In this document: piece after piece, positions 7,637-15,755 of the stretch
Numbering within the stretch: the stretch's first letter is position 1
Layout: each line of letters starts with the position of its first letter
From: Saccoglossus kowalevskii
Lineage: Eukaryota; Hemichordata; Enteropneusta; Harrimaniidae
Length of the DNA: 15,835 nucleotides
Assembly: GCF_000003605.2 (NCBI RefSeq)
Contig: NW_003119429.1
Coordinates: 453,355-469,189, forward strand
Reading direction: 5' to 3'
Program-made: the position numbers and the translations under genes
The notes under the pieces: generated by a model
Told to the model about the DNA's origin: nothing
Database searches by the model: none
The model's input: only the letters and a program-made list of their open reading frames with translations

Positions 7637-9192
7637 CTTATCCCCTTGGCAGTATAAGAGTACAAATAATAAAAAAATAACACATTGTCAACTTGGATAC
7701 CAGAGTTTTCATCATTGATGATCATGACAAAAAAAAAAAGTAAATAAGATTCAGGATAATTTAATTGTTTTTCAGAAACAGCTCCTAACAGGTTGTCAGA
7801 AGAAAAAAAAACATACGCAAGAAATAAAAAAAAAAATGTTCTAACAAAAATCATTTGATAAATTTATCATTTCCGCTGGAATATACCGTAACCGCTTTCA
7901 CACACCACGAGTCATACATGTATTTCCATGAATTTCTTGAGTCAGGGAAAATAACAACATTTTGTAACAATGAACGTACATTTCACCAAGGTTATTTGAG
8001 GTCATAAGGGCACAGTAACCTTCATTACGTTCCACACGAACACCCTTAAAATTACTAATGACAACAATTTACCAGTTTATACAATATTGTGTCAGTGTGA
8101 AAAATACAATGAAAAATAAAAGTGTAATAAAAACAGCGTTTTCAACCGAGTGAGCGATTTTATAATGTCCATTCATACAGTCTTATTGACAGAGGACAAC
8201 AAATATTTTTGACAAATTGTCAAGGTCAGTCTCGGCTTCGTCAGACATGAGAAACACAGAACAAAATCTGACAACCTTTAGCGAAGTGACTTTGCATACA
8301 TTCAAGGGTTTATTTAGAATTAAAAGATTATAATCCAGTAAATATTTAATTATTTCTCATGGAAATTCAATAACAAAGAAAAATACTAGTCTATATCAAG
8401 CAAAAGGTTTTTATAATCATTAGACAGGGTTTAAATACTCATAGATTATTAGCTAGTGCAAGTAAACTCAAAATATAATGCACACACTGTACATGTAGAA
8501 ATTAACACAACATTTTCTCATTATATTCACTAAGCCTAAATTAAGTTCAACCAACATTGTAAAGACAACTAAAAAAAAAAAAAATTCTTTTGTGATCGCA
8601 TCAATCGAGAACCTGTAAATTTAGTGCAGGTAAATTTCAAATTCAACATGCACGCTGTGCATGCAGGGAAAAATCCTATTTCAATTCCTGCTAGGTATTT
8701 TATTTAATAAAGCACCTTCATATTAAATGTGATTCAGTTAAATAAATTATTTGAAATACATTAAGTTAAAAGTGCCCCATTTAATTATTATTTTTTTTAT
8801 CTCAAGTGGTATTAAATACATTTGTCTCAATCCCCTACTAGTAATTATGCCTATTGATAATTGTTATATCCAGTAGTTATTTCAGTGATGTAACCATGGC
8901 AAGGTAAAGGTTTACCCATAGTTCTTGAGAAAGTTGGTGCATGACTATGTTCATTGGGTTTTTTTATCTAAAACTACAATAACTATAGTTCCAGGGTAAC
9001 ATAAAACATCATTCATGTTACAACTGTATTTTTTTTTTAAATTAGCCAAATAATATTTCGAAAATTGACATTTTAGAAGTTCAACTTTCACAGAAAACAA
9101 TGATGAAGCAAAACAACATTTTTCAGCAATTTTTAAAACTCAGATTTTTTAAATGATTCATGATAACAAAAATACACCCATCAGACACGACA
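7637..9192. other. AT-rich stretch without a recognisable gene
   Basis: Several A or T homopolymers are present (for example near 7729, 7803, 8571 and 8791). Two clean short hairpins occur: TTGACAAATTGTCAA at 8209-8223, and CATGCAC/GTGCATG with loop GCT at 8647-8663. The minus-strand frame at 7630-7854 is Phe-rich translation of the A runs. No coding or RNA gene is supported. Confidence 0.6.
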
Positions 9193-9400
9193 TATACAAG
9201 CAGCATCTCTCTCGGCTGAGACAGAATTGAAAATAACATCACAAAATGTACAAATCTGAGAGAGGTCTTCTATATGTACTATATCAAAGCAATCGCACTT
9301 ACGATTTTTAACAAGAAGTTGAAAAAATCACTTTTTACCAAAAATTACAAAAATATTCATCAAAATTAGAAAATGTATTGGATGGGAGTATAATTTATTG
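9193..9400 (+). mobile_element. Truncated relative of element B
   Basis: ACAAGCAGCAT followed by GGCTGAGA matches the 5' end of element B at 3760-3780. It is followed by one core unit sharing ACAAATCTGAGAGAGGTC, ATATCAAAGCAAT, TTTTTAACAAGAAGT, CACTTTTTACC and ATATTCA.CAAAATTAGA. A more diverged second unit may continue to about 9500. No 3' hairpin of the element B type is seen, so this copy is truncated or decayed. Confidence 0.75.
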
Positions 9401-9805
9401 CAAAATGAATAAATTCTGGATATTTATGATTAGACTCAACTACACATATTTCTTCACTAAATTTGAGACATTATGACATTTTTTACCATAAAAAGAAAGA
9501 AATCTAAATTGAAGAAAAAAGCTTGTTATTTTCATGGATGTTAGATTCAAATTTGTCCAGCTTATTATATTTAAGTTTTGTAAGTTTACCAATCAGAAAC
9601 TAGAAAAAGACAAATAAATCATCTTTTTGTCGTGCATGGGTAGGTGTGCAAGTTTACCATTCTGCACTTGGGAATCACATGATTTCGCAAGAATTTTCGA
9701 CTGTAACATTGCATTGCATCATAGAGGGCAGTATGTGGCAGGCTTTAGTGTAGTGAGCGCAGATTTCTGCCTACCATATTCCCCAGATAAAATAAACAAG
9801 CAAAT
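9401..9805. other. Stretch without a supported gene
   Basis: A 73-codon frame at 9627-9848 has no recognisable domain and runs into the dispersed repeat, so it is left uncalled. No RNA gene is seen. Confidence 0.5.
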
Positions 9806-10147
9806 AAAATTTGAATTCAATTTAATTTTTTTCAGTTGGCCATTTTAAATCTGAAATTAAAAAAAAAAATTATCAATTCCCTTTTGATAGTATGGCCAAA
9901 TAAAATCAGGTGGTGTTTATGCAAATGAAGCAAATTGACAGAAAACAACATTTTCAGTAAGAAAAAAAACGCAGGAACATAGAACACTCTAGAAAGTACT
10001 GTCTGACTGACATCATGCATGTTGCTACTTGAACGGGTAGGGTAGGTCAGACACTGATAATTCAGTTTCCGGCACAAATTTGTCACCAAATTTAGGTCAC
10101 AGCAGAAGATTCTACAGTGTTGTATCATATTTACATAACTTAGTTTC
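9806..10147. repeat. Dispersed repeat family X, copy 2, with ~45-bp insertion
   Basis: This is the second copy of the repeat at 6132-6450. It carries an extra ~45-bp segment (about 10019-10063, containing GGGTAGGGTAGGTCAG) between CATCATGCA and CAGTTTCCGG, two sequences that lie side by side in copy 1. The 110-codon minus-strand frame at 9832-10164 lies wholly on this repeat and has no recognisable domain. Confidence 0.8.
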
Positions 10148-10906
10148 TCTGCTCTTAAAATCAAATAAAAGTGAGTGTGGTAATCCTATTTCTATTGGAT
10201 TAAAATCAAAGTGTGGTGAAACCTGTTCGGTGAAACGCACAAATACTGGTTAATAAAAACTACTTCGCTCTTCCCTAAATTTGCATATTCAAATCATGGT
10301 ATACACAGACATATGTTTACTCTGCTTAGGGAATGGTCTGATCTGAAATATCACCACTAACATTTCATTGTTTAATGTAGGAAACCTTGATGTCTCACGT
10401 TTGACAATAAGTGAAATAACATTACACTGGACAATGTGTTTGTGCAGTGTATTTTTTTTTATGATGTATATTCATTGTTGAAAATCATTGTACATTTTTG
10501 TGCGATTTTTCCTTTCAGTGTGCAATAAATATATATCCTATTGTCCACTAACAGATTTACATTGTGTCACACGTACTCCCCCCTCTAGACCTCTGTTTTT
10601 AGATTGTTGAGACTTAATATTAGTTCCAAATGGTCAGTCTTCACATAATTTTTTTTTTTAGATTGTCAGGTTAATTTTCACCTTGCATGGTCTTTTTGGT
10701 TTGTCTCCTACAAACAAAAACCCATTAAAGACGATTTTGGGATTTTTTTATTCATGTCAATTTTATCACGTGTACGGTAGGTATGCAACTATCGGTAGTA
10801 TGAATTCTAATTTCAAGAGATTAATTCGCACTAATAGTAAAAAAAAAGTTCACTTCAGAGTAAGTGGCTCTGATCATCGAATTCAAACATCTAAGTGATT
10901 TTTAAG
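10148..10906. other. Stretch without a supported gene
   Basis: The 71-codon frame at 10683-10898 is in a different frame from the exon candidate downstream and has no recognisable domain. A short direct repeat GGTGAAAC (about 10213 and 10231) is present. Nothing else is evident. Confidence 0.45.
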
Positions 10907-11108
10907 TGAATATGGTTGTGTTATATACTGGTTACAAGGACACTGCTCATCCAGTTGTAAAAAAAATATATGGCAAAATAGACAAAGAGACTAATAGCAA
11001 GTGGTCTAATCAATTGCCAATTAGGTTTTTCGATATTATTGGTGACCCACATCCAGTCAACATGCATAGCAAGATAGCTACTGCTTTATTTAACGCTTTA
11101 CATATGAC
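10907..11108 (+). CDS. Possible coding exon of unknown function
   Basis: The frame containing ATG at 10912 is open from 10906 to TAA at 11110. A consensus donor GTAAGT follows AC at 11109-11114, and a weak acceptor-like TTTTTAAG ends at 10906. The translation includes MVVLYTGYKDTAHPVVKK and FDIIGDPHPVNMHSKIATAL. It is less low-complexity than chance frames elsewhere in this AT-rich window. I do not recognise the family and see no adjoining exon. It could be a real exon, an eroded gene fragment or chance. Confidence 0.22.
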
Positions 11109-11114
11109 GTAAGT

Positions 11115-12123
11115 GGACCAATGTACTATTAAGTTTCAGCGAAAGAACATGTTTTGCCTTTAATTTGATGGAGACAATTAGATTCAGTTATCTGTCAGCA
11201 AATCTGATTAATGAGTGTTTATGAGTACATTTTATCCTCTATCAAATGGCCATTAATATTCCTTTTTTGTGGGATTGATGAATATAGCTTGTTTGTTTGT
11301 TTAGGTGATGTGGCTGTTGGCTACTGCACTTTCTGTATGAACATGTGCAAACAATTGTTTGAATGACATGAATGCCAGCATCAAGTGGGATTTACCACTT
11401 GTATGGTTTCAACCCATCATCTAGTTTTTATTTGTCTTTGTGGCAATGTTTTTGTTAAATGCACAGTGCTTCATCTCAATTTAGCATTATACTTTGGTTG
11501 ATCACATTCTTCGTTAATTCAGGAGACCATTTTTTTCATCTTACATGGGACATATCAAATATATTCGAACCACTTTTAAACTAATAATTCACAGATATGT
11601 ATTTCCAACATCACAAGTACCAGTATCATTACTACTGTTTTGCACTAAACATTTAAATTTTAAAACATGTTCATATTCAGGTAATGGATTCCACAGATTG
11701 ATCTTGTTAGACATGAATACATTCAAATTTCAGAAAGCCGTAAACGTTTTTATGGAAATTTAGCCAACACCGAAAGGCACTCACGCTACTTCCATTTAGC
11801 AGTTCTCAATCGCAAGAAAGCTAGGCTTTTTGATAAAACCAAACACCATAAATCTATTTTGTTTAACAACATACTTTGTGTCACAGTAAATGGTACACTC
11901 TGTGCTGGATGTACTAGTAACTACAGTACGAATAAAATACAACATGTGCCCTGAATCTAAAACATTATTGTGTAAACTCGAGCACAACAACAGTAAAAGT
12001 TAACCATGGTTTTGCGGTTCCAGAGTCGTATTTTGAGAATCAGGATATTACATGAACCCTTATGCTACAGATTCCATTGTGTGTGTGTTAATTTGATTTG
12101 GGAATGACAGAGATTAACAAATA
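11115..12123. other. Stretch without a supported gene; two palindromes
   Basis: It contains a perfect 14-bp palindrome CAAACAATTGTTTG (11348-11361) and a hairpin CAAGTGG/CCACTTG with a 6-nt loop (11382-11401). The open frames at 11545-11763 (plus) and 11796-11990 (minus) show no domain. Confidence 0.5.
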
Positions 12124-12136
12124 GGGGGGGGGGGGG
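12124..12136. repeat. G homopolymer (13 G)
   Basis: This is an uninterrupted run of 13 G in AT-rich surroundings. The run length may be uncertain in the assembly. Confidence 0.9.
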
Positions 12137-13113
12137 TGATACAAATATGAACCAGTAAACTGAAGCCTAAAATAACGGGGTGACACAAATCGAAAATGTA
12201 TAATTTAAAAGAGAAATATCATTTTTTTTACCCCTCTATCAATTGAATGAGCTATTGGCAATGATATATTTTGCATCAATTCGCAAAATTTGAGGTTAAA
12301 GTTCAACCATGTGATTAAATATACTATTGCTCATCTTAACACATTTCCTGAATAAAGAAAAACAATTTAAACATATCTTACAATCAAAAGATAAAGATAC
12401 TATTATAGCCCTCTACGTGTACTTGAGTAACAGTAAATGAACAAACAAAAGAATACACTCAGTCACACTTATTTAACTTTTTATTTACTCAACTTTTGCC
12501 TACTTACTTTTTTAGTTATTCATTATTAACTTTATGACATTTTAAACACCAAATTAGAAATGTAAAATTTTCTACACGGTTGTAATAAAGCTATTATCTT
12601 ATCTGTTATCTTATCATTGCCTCTACGAACATACAAAAATCGCAGACAATGTGTTAATTTGGTGTATTTCTTTTACTTGTATTTGTATTATCTTTGCTTA
12701 GATATGCTTTTAAAATATTTGATTTCCGTCTGAAATTCTAGACAGTATTTTCAGATTCTCAGTTCACTGTCATCTGTCGTATATAAAAATAAAGTTCAAC
12801 ACAGTGGATTTTGTAAATATTTATTCTGTGAATATATGGCTGTCTTTTTATTATTTTGTTATTTCACTTTTCAGCATTCACAGAACCTCACGGTCTCAAA
12901 TAAATTAAAAACTAGTAGTGAATGAATATCAAACAAACTGCTGGAGATAATTGGCTGGAAAACAAAAATACCATGACAAGTTATCTGATGAAAATTACCT
13001 CAAATGGTAGATCCTAACATCCTACATACCAACATTAGCCAATGACAAAGCCAGCCCCCCCACCCACACCCATAGGCGGTCAAGAATTGACAAATTTCGA
13101 CAAAAGACATTCC
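12137..13113. other. AT-rich stretch without a recognisable gene
   Basis: Its notable content is a cluster of four TTATC (GATAA on the other strand) motifs at 12594-12615, and a C-rich tract near 13054-13072. The 72-codon frame at 13042-13260 runs across the foldback arm and is not supported. Confidence 0.55.
12594..12615 (-). promoter_or_regulatory. Cluster of four GATA motifs
   Basis: TTATC occurs at 12594, 12599, 12606 and 12611, that is, four GATAA sites on the minus strand within 22 bp. The pattern TTATCTTATCTG/TTATCTTATCAT is a near-duplicate 12-mer. It could be a GATA-factor binding cluster or simply a tiny tandem duplication in AT-rich DNA. Confidence 0.25.
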
Positions 13114-13159
13114 TACAGCAAGTCTCAGAAGTATTGGGGCAGCGAATTTGCAAGCTCGC

Positions 13160-13211
13160 TAGCGAATTGGTTAACTGCTTGGGTTTTGGCTAAACAGTTG
13201 GCATTCGAATC
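13160..13211 (+). promoter_or_regulatory. tRNA-like Pol III A and B boxes, left arm
   Basis: TAGCGAATTGG at 13160-13170 fits the loose A-box consensus TRGYNNANNNG. ATTCGAATC at 13203-13211 fits the B-box GWTCRANNC except at its first base. The start-to-start spacing is 43 bp, close to that in tRNA genes. The flanking stems do not fold as a tRNA, so this is tRNA-like or SINE-like and not a functional tRNA gene. Confidence 0.4.
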
Positions 13212-13730
13212 TCGCTGGCGCCGTCTTGTGATCATGCCCACTTACGGCGAATCTATATAACAGTAGGGAACGATCGTCATAGTCGAGGAGCTAATCAGCG
13301 ACGGTTTTACAGTTGGGCGGCGATTTCGCTTTCACAAATATACTAGGGAAAGTGTTCTATTTTTTTCGTATTCACGTAAAAATGACAAATGACTTTTTTA
13401 GCGGTCGGCTTAATTTTACCCCAACGGATCTTTTGTATGTGAAAGTTATTTTCTCCCTGAGGAAAATATTTCTCTCCTTGACTATTTACATTTTGTTGTT
13501 TCAAGCAGTGTTCAAGATGGCTACCCTCATATAATATCGGTGAAATAATCACATTTATCATATTATCACTTGTATGCCAGCTGACTGTGGTTATTTTCAG
13601 GCTCAAACCGGCTCAAAATTACTCATAGGGGAATCCAGACATGTACCAGTCTGCGTAAAAAGCATTCTATGTCCCCTACTGCAATATAGACTCGCCCAGA
13701 GTGGACGCGATCACAAGTCGGCGCCAGCGA

Positions 13731-13782
13731 GATTCGAAAGCCAACTGTTTAGTCAAAACCCAAGCAGTTAGCCAATTCGCTA
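13731..13782 (-). promoter_or_regulatory. tRNA-like Pol III A and B boxes, right arm
   Basis: On the minus strand TAGCGAATTGG (13772-13782) is followed by TTTCGAATC (13731-13739), mirroring the left arm. The two would therefore direct transcription inward, towards each other. Confidence 0.4.
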
Positions 13783-13914
13783 GCAAGTTTGCAAATTGGC
13801 TGCCCCAATACTTCTGAGACTTGCTGTAATACATTTTGATTGTGAAATTTTAACTATCATGTAATATATTGTGTATATGTGAACTTATGTGAACTGGACC
13901 GATGTCACTGTGTC

Positions 13915-13973
13915 GAGCGGGCAATATTTATATCAGTTGCTTGACTGTCCGCTCTACCAACGCCATGGATCCT
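13915..13973 (-). repeat. Inverted-pair hairpin sequence, copy 1
   Basis: It aligns, reverse-complemented, with 14467-14523 (shared GCTTGACTG, GCCATGGATCCT and the AT-rich loop). Its own stem is GAGCGGGC (13915-13922) with GTCCGCTC (13947-13954). Read on the minus strand, AGGATCCATGGCG lies at its upstream end. It is possibly an arm of a decayed element or a duplicated first-exon-like segment. Confidence 0.6.
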
Positions 13974-14159
13974 TCCATAGCATTTTGACATAAATTTACT
14001 AGGTACAGAAGTGTACCTCTTTCTAGATTAAAACATGTCAGAACGAATGTATTGATTATTAGCAATAAAATGTGACACTACAAATCACCCATTCATACGA
14101 CTTTAGAGCATTTTTGTACAGGATTATTGTACGACAACGAAGAGCCACAAAACGAGAAA

Positions 14160-14260
14160 CCAGTTTGGTAACCGAACGTTGTGCGTAAGTGCAAACTGCA
14201 AACAACCACCTGACAGGTCATGTGACCGGGCAATTCCCCTTTATTTGCGCATGCGTAAAG
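14160..14260. promoter_or_regulatory. CpG-richer segment with NRF1-like and M-box-like motifs
   Basis: GGTCATGTGACC at 14216-14227 is a near-palindrome with a central TCATGTGA (M-box/E-box-like). TGCGCATGCGT at 14246-14256 matches the NRF1 core. CpG is visibly more frequent here than in the rest of the window. The segment lies between the two inverted hairpin sequences. The match to known motif classes is from memory of consensus sequences, and no adjoining gene is proven. Confidence 0.25.
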
Positions 14261-14466
14261 TGTTCAGTATTTGTAACGCCAAACGTTTTACAGCTGATCG
14301 CTGTCGCACAGCAAACTAATGCAAAATCACCCGAAGTTGGGTATTTATATTTAATTTCTTGGGTCACACTTTATTAATAATCATTATTAACTTGCAGCAA
14401 GCGCATTTGTTAGACCACAACTGCTGCGCAACATTTTGCTGCGCATTCCCCTGAAAGTTGCACAGG

Positions 14467-14532
14467 AGGATCCATGGCGGTGTTGAGTGGGCAGTCAAGC
14501 GAGGGAATATAATAAGCCCACTAACAACACCG
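14467..14532 (+). repeat. Inverted-pair hairpin sequence, copy 2
   Basis: The stem CGGTGTTG.AGTGGGC (14478-14492) pairs with GCCCACT.AACAACACCG (14516-14532) across a 2-nt bulge. It is about 72% similar by eye to the reverse complement of 13915-13973. An ATG in strong context (ATCCATGGCGG) opens only 12 codons before TAA at 14510. Confidence 0.6.
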
Positions 14533-14716
14533 AGGAACCTGGGTTAATGTGAACTATGAATGAAATTTATCAATGCATTGCCAAGAACAGGTAAAAAGAT
14601 TATTTTCAAAATACATATTTACATGAATGCAGCATGGCGGCTGAACGATGAACACATGAAAGGTTTTCGAAAAGTGGATCAAAACTACTACTAAAAAAAA
14701 TAAAGTCAAAACTTCG
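14533..14716. other. Short spacer, no feature seen
   Basis: No gene, RNA or repeat is recognised. The minus-strand frame at 14554-14763 overlaps the palindromic element and is not supported. Confidence 0.5.
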
Positions 14717-14912
14717 GAAAGAGTTCCTTTTGTACCCCCCATCCCTAACCTTAATTTTAACACTCCCTGTTACCCAAATCATTTGTATATGCCCCCTCTA
14801 GATAACTATAGATGTGCTTAGGAGGGGCATGTACAATTAAATGGGGAGTGCTGGAGGATAGGGGTAGGCTTAGTGTTAGGGTTAGGGATGGGGGTACAAA
14901 AGGAATTCTTTC
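14717..14912. mobile_element. Palindromic MITE (~196 bp) with telomere-like units
   Basis: The left end GAAAGAGTTCCTTTTGTACC and on through ATCCCTAACC (14717-14750) is mirrored by the right end at about 14880-14912. The mirror has two small differences: GAGTT against GAATT, and six against five C. Inner blocks also pair: ACTCCC/GGGGAGT, and ATGCCCCCTC/GAGGGGCAT around a short centre. The whole unit could fold into one long hairpin. The right arm includes two TTAGGG units. The overlapping frames on both strands are products of the palindrome. Confidence 0.8.
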
Positions 14913-15052
14913 TATTTTTGTTTTTCGACCAGTTATCTCAGGCAGTTTGTTTGAAATGCATTCGCTGCACTGCGTCACGGCTGAATCTGCGGTGTAAGGG
15001 TCCATGTAATCACAGTCAGCTGGCGCACACGTGATAATAAAATAAATACGAT

Positions 15053-15592
15053 ATTTACTATATTATCTCATTATCAAAATTAAAAACAATTGATGAGAAA
15101 TTAAAATAAGAGTTTACAACTGAGTGGAAAAATGAAATAAATAATGACAACAGGAAAAAATCAAATTCTAAAAATAAACTAAGAACCTACAAACTTTTTA
15201 AAACCAAAATAGAACAAGAAAACTACTTAACAGTTATGAAAAACAGTGAACTTCGCAAATCCTTAACAAAATTTAGACTTGGCAACCACTGTCTGAAAAT
15301 TGAAACAGGCCGGCATACAGGATTGGATTTTAAAGACAGAGTCTGCAATATGTGCGACAATGACCATGTTGAAGATGAACAACATTTTGTCACAAATTGT
15401 CCTCATTACAATGAAATAAGATTAAAACTTTACATTGTAGCTAATAAACGTATACCAAATTTTAACAAATTTAGTAATGAAAATAAATTCATATCATTAC
15501 TAAGTGACGAGAAAATGTCTATTCCTTTAGCGCAATATTTAAAAAACTGTTTTAATACAAGACAGCAGCACCTACATAAACTAAGCCAGTAA
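15053..15592 (+). pseudogene. LINE ORF2 C-terminal fragment with CCHC domain, one nonsense codon
   Basis: The frame reads from the truncation point to TAA at 15590-15592. It carries an in-frame TAA at 15107-15109, after which 160 codons are open. The LINE-like sequence clearly begins before the first ATG at 15236: LRTYKLFKTKIEQENYL lies upstream, so that ATG is not a real start. Downstream are LTKFRLGNHCLKIETGRH and then a zinc-binding C-x2-C-x9-H-x4-C motif (cysteines at 15344 and 15353, histidine at 15383, cysteine at 15398) ending HFVTNCPHY. This region follows the reverse transcriptase in the intact protein. The RT and endonuclease domains are absent, so the copy cannot move by itself. 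Confidence 0.85.
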
Positions 15593-15740
15593 CACATTCC
15601 TTCTATACAAATTTTTATCATTTTTTTTAATGCTTTTTTGTTCCCTTACTTTTTATGTGGTTATTTTTCTTTTACTAATATCTGATTTGTAACCCTTTTC
15701 ATCCCCTCCGGGGGATGTTGTGTGTTAATAAATAAATAAA
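15593..15740 (+). other. LINE 3' UTR with terminal hairpin and A-rich tail
   Basis: The hairpin CATCCCC (15700-15706), loop TCCG, GGGGATG (15711-15717) has a perfect 7-bp stem. It is followed by an AATA-type tail at about 15726-15740 that includes AATAAA. 3' hairpins are used by some LINE reverse transcriptases to recognise their own RNA; that role here is inference. Confidence 0.7.
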
Positions 15741-15755
15741 ATCGAAATAAATACG

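Larger units (their letters stand above)
13114..13828. mobile_element. Foldback element with ~156-bp inverted arms
   Basis: The left arm (13114-13269) and the reverse complement of the right arm (13672-13828) align almost end to end, with about 16-17 differences by my hand count (roughly 90% identical). Both begin TACAGCAAGTCTCAG and end near CAGTAGGG. The ~400-bp interior has no convincing ORF; the frames of 73 and 87 codons there overlap on opposite strands. The interior also carries a fragment of the MITE seen at 15011-15831. No clear target duplication was found. Two inverted SINE-like copies or one foldback transposon are both possible. Confidence 0.85.
15051..15744 (+). mobile_element. 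5'-truncated non-LTR retrotransposon (LINE) 3' end
   Basis: This 694-bp fragment holds the C-terminal coding part, a short 3' UTR, a 3' hairpin and an AATA/TAAA-rich tail. It is flanked by AAATAAATACG on both sides (15040-15050 and 15745-15755), an 11-bp apparent target-site duplication. 5' truncation is normal for LINE insertions by target-primed reverse transcription. The clade is uncertain; the C-terminal CCHC style is found in Jockey/CR1/I-type elements of invertebrates. It sits inside a MITE and is therefore the younger of the two. Confidence 0.85.

Noticed and set aside
9832-10164. 110-codon minus-strand frame
   Set aside because: It lies wholly on dispersed repeat copy 2; the related copy at 6132-6450 is too diverged, with indels, to keep the frame.
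12293-12305. AGGTTAAAGTTCA as a nuclear-receptor DR1 site
   Set aside because: It is a single imperfect match in AT-rich DNA with no supporting neighbours.
13160-13211. A functional tRNA gene
   Set aside because: A and B boxes are present, but acceptor and T stems do not pair and the anticodon arm is poor.
13313-13606. Frames of 73 (plus) and 87 (minus) codons inside the foldback element
   Set aside because: They lie on opposite strands of the same DNA, show no transposase motif such as DDE, and overlap a MITE fragment.
14757-15005. Overlapping frames on both strands (82 and 61 codons)
   Set aside because: Both arise from the palindrome at 14717-14912, where each strand mirrors the other.
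15236-15238. ATG as start codon of a small zinc-finger gene
   Set aside because: Recognisable LINE protein sequence continues upstream of this ATG, so it is an internal methionine of a truncated ORF2.
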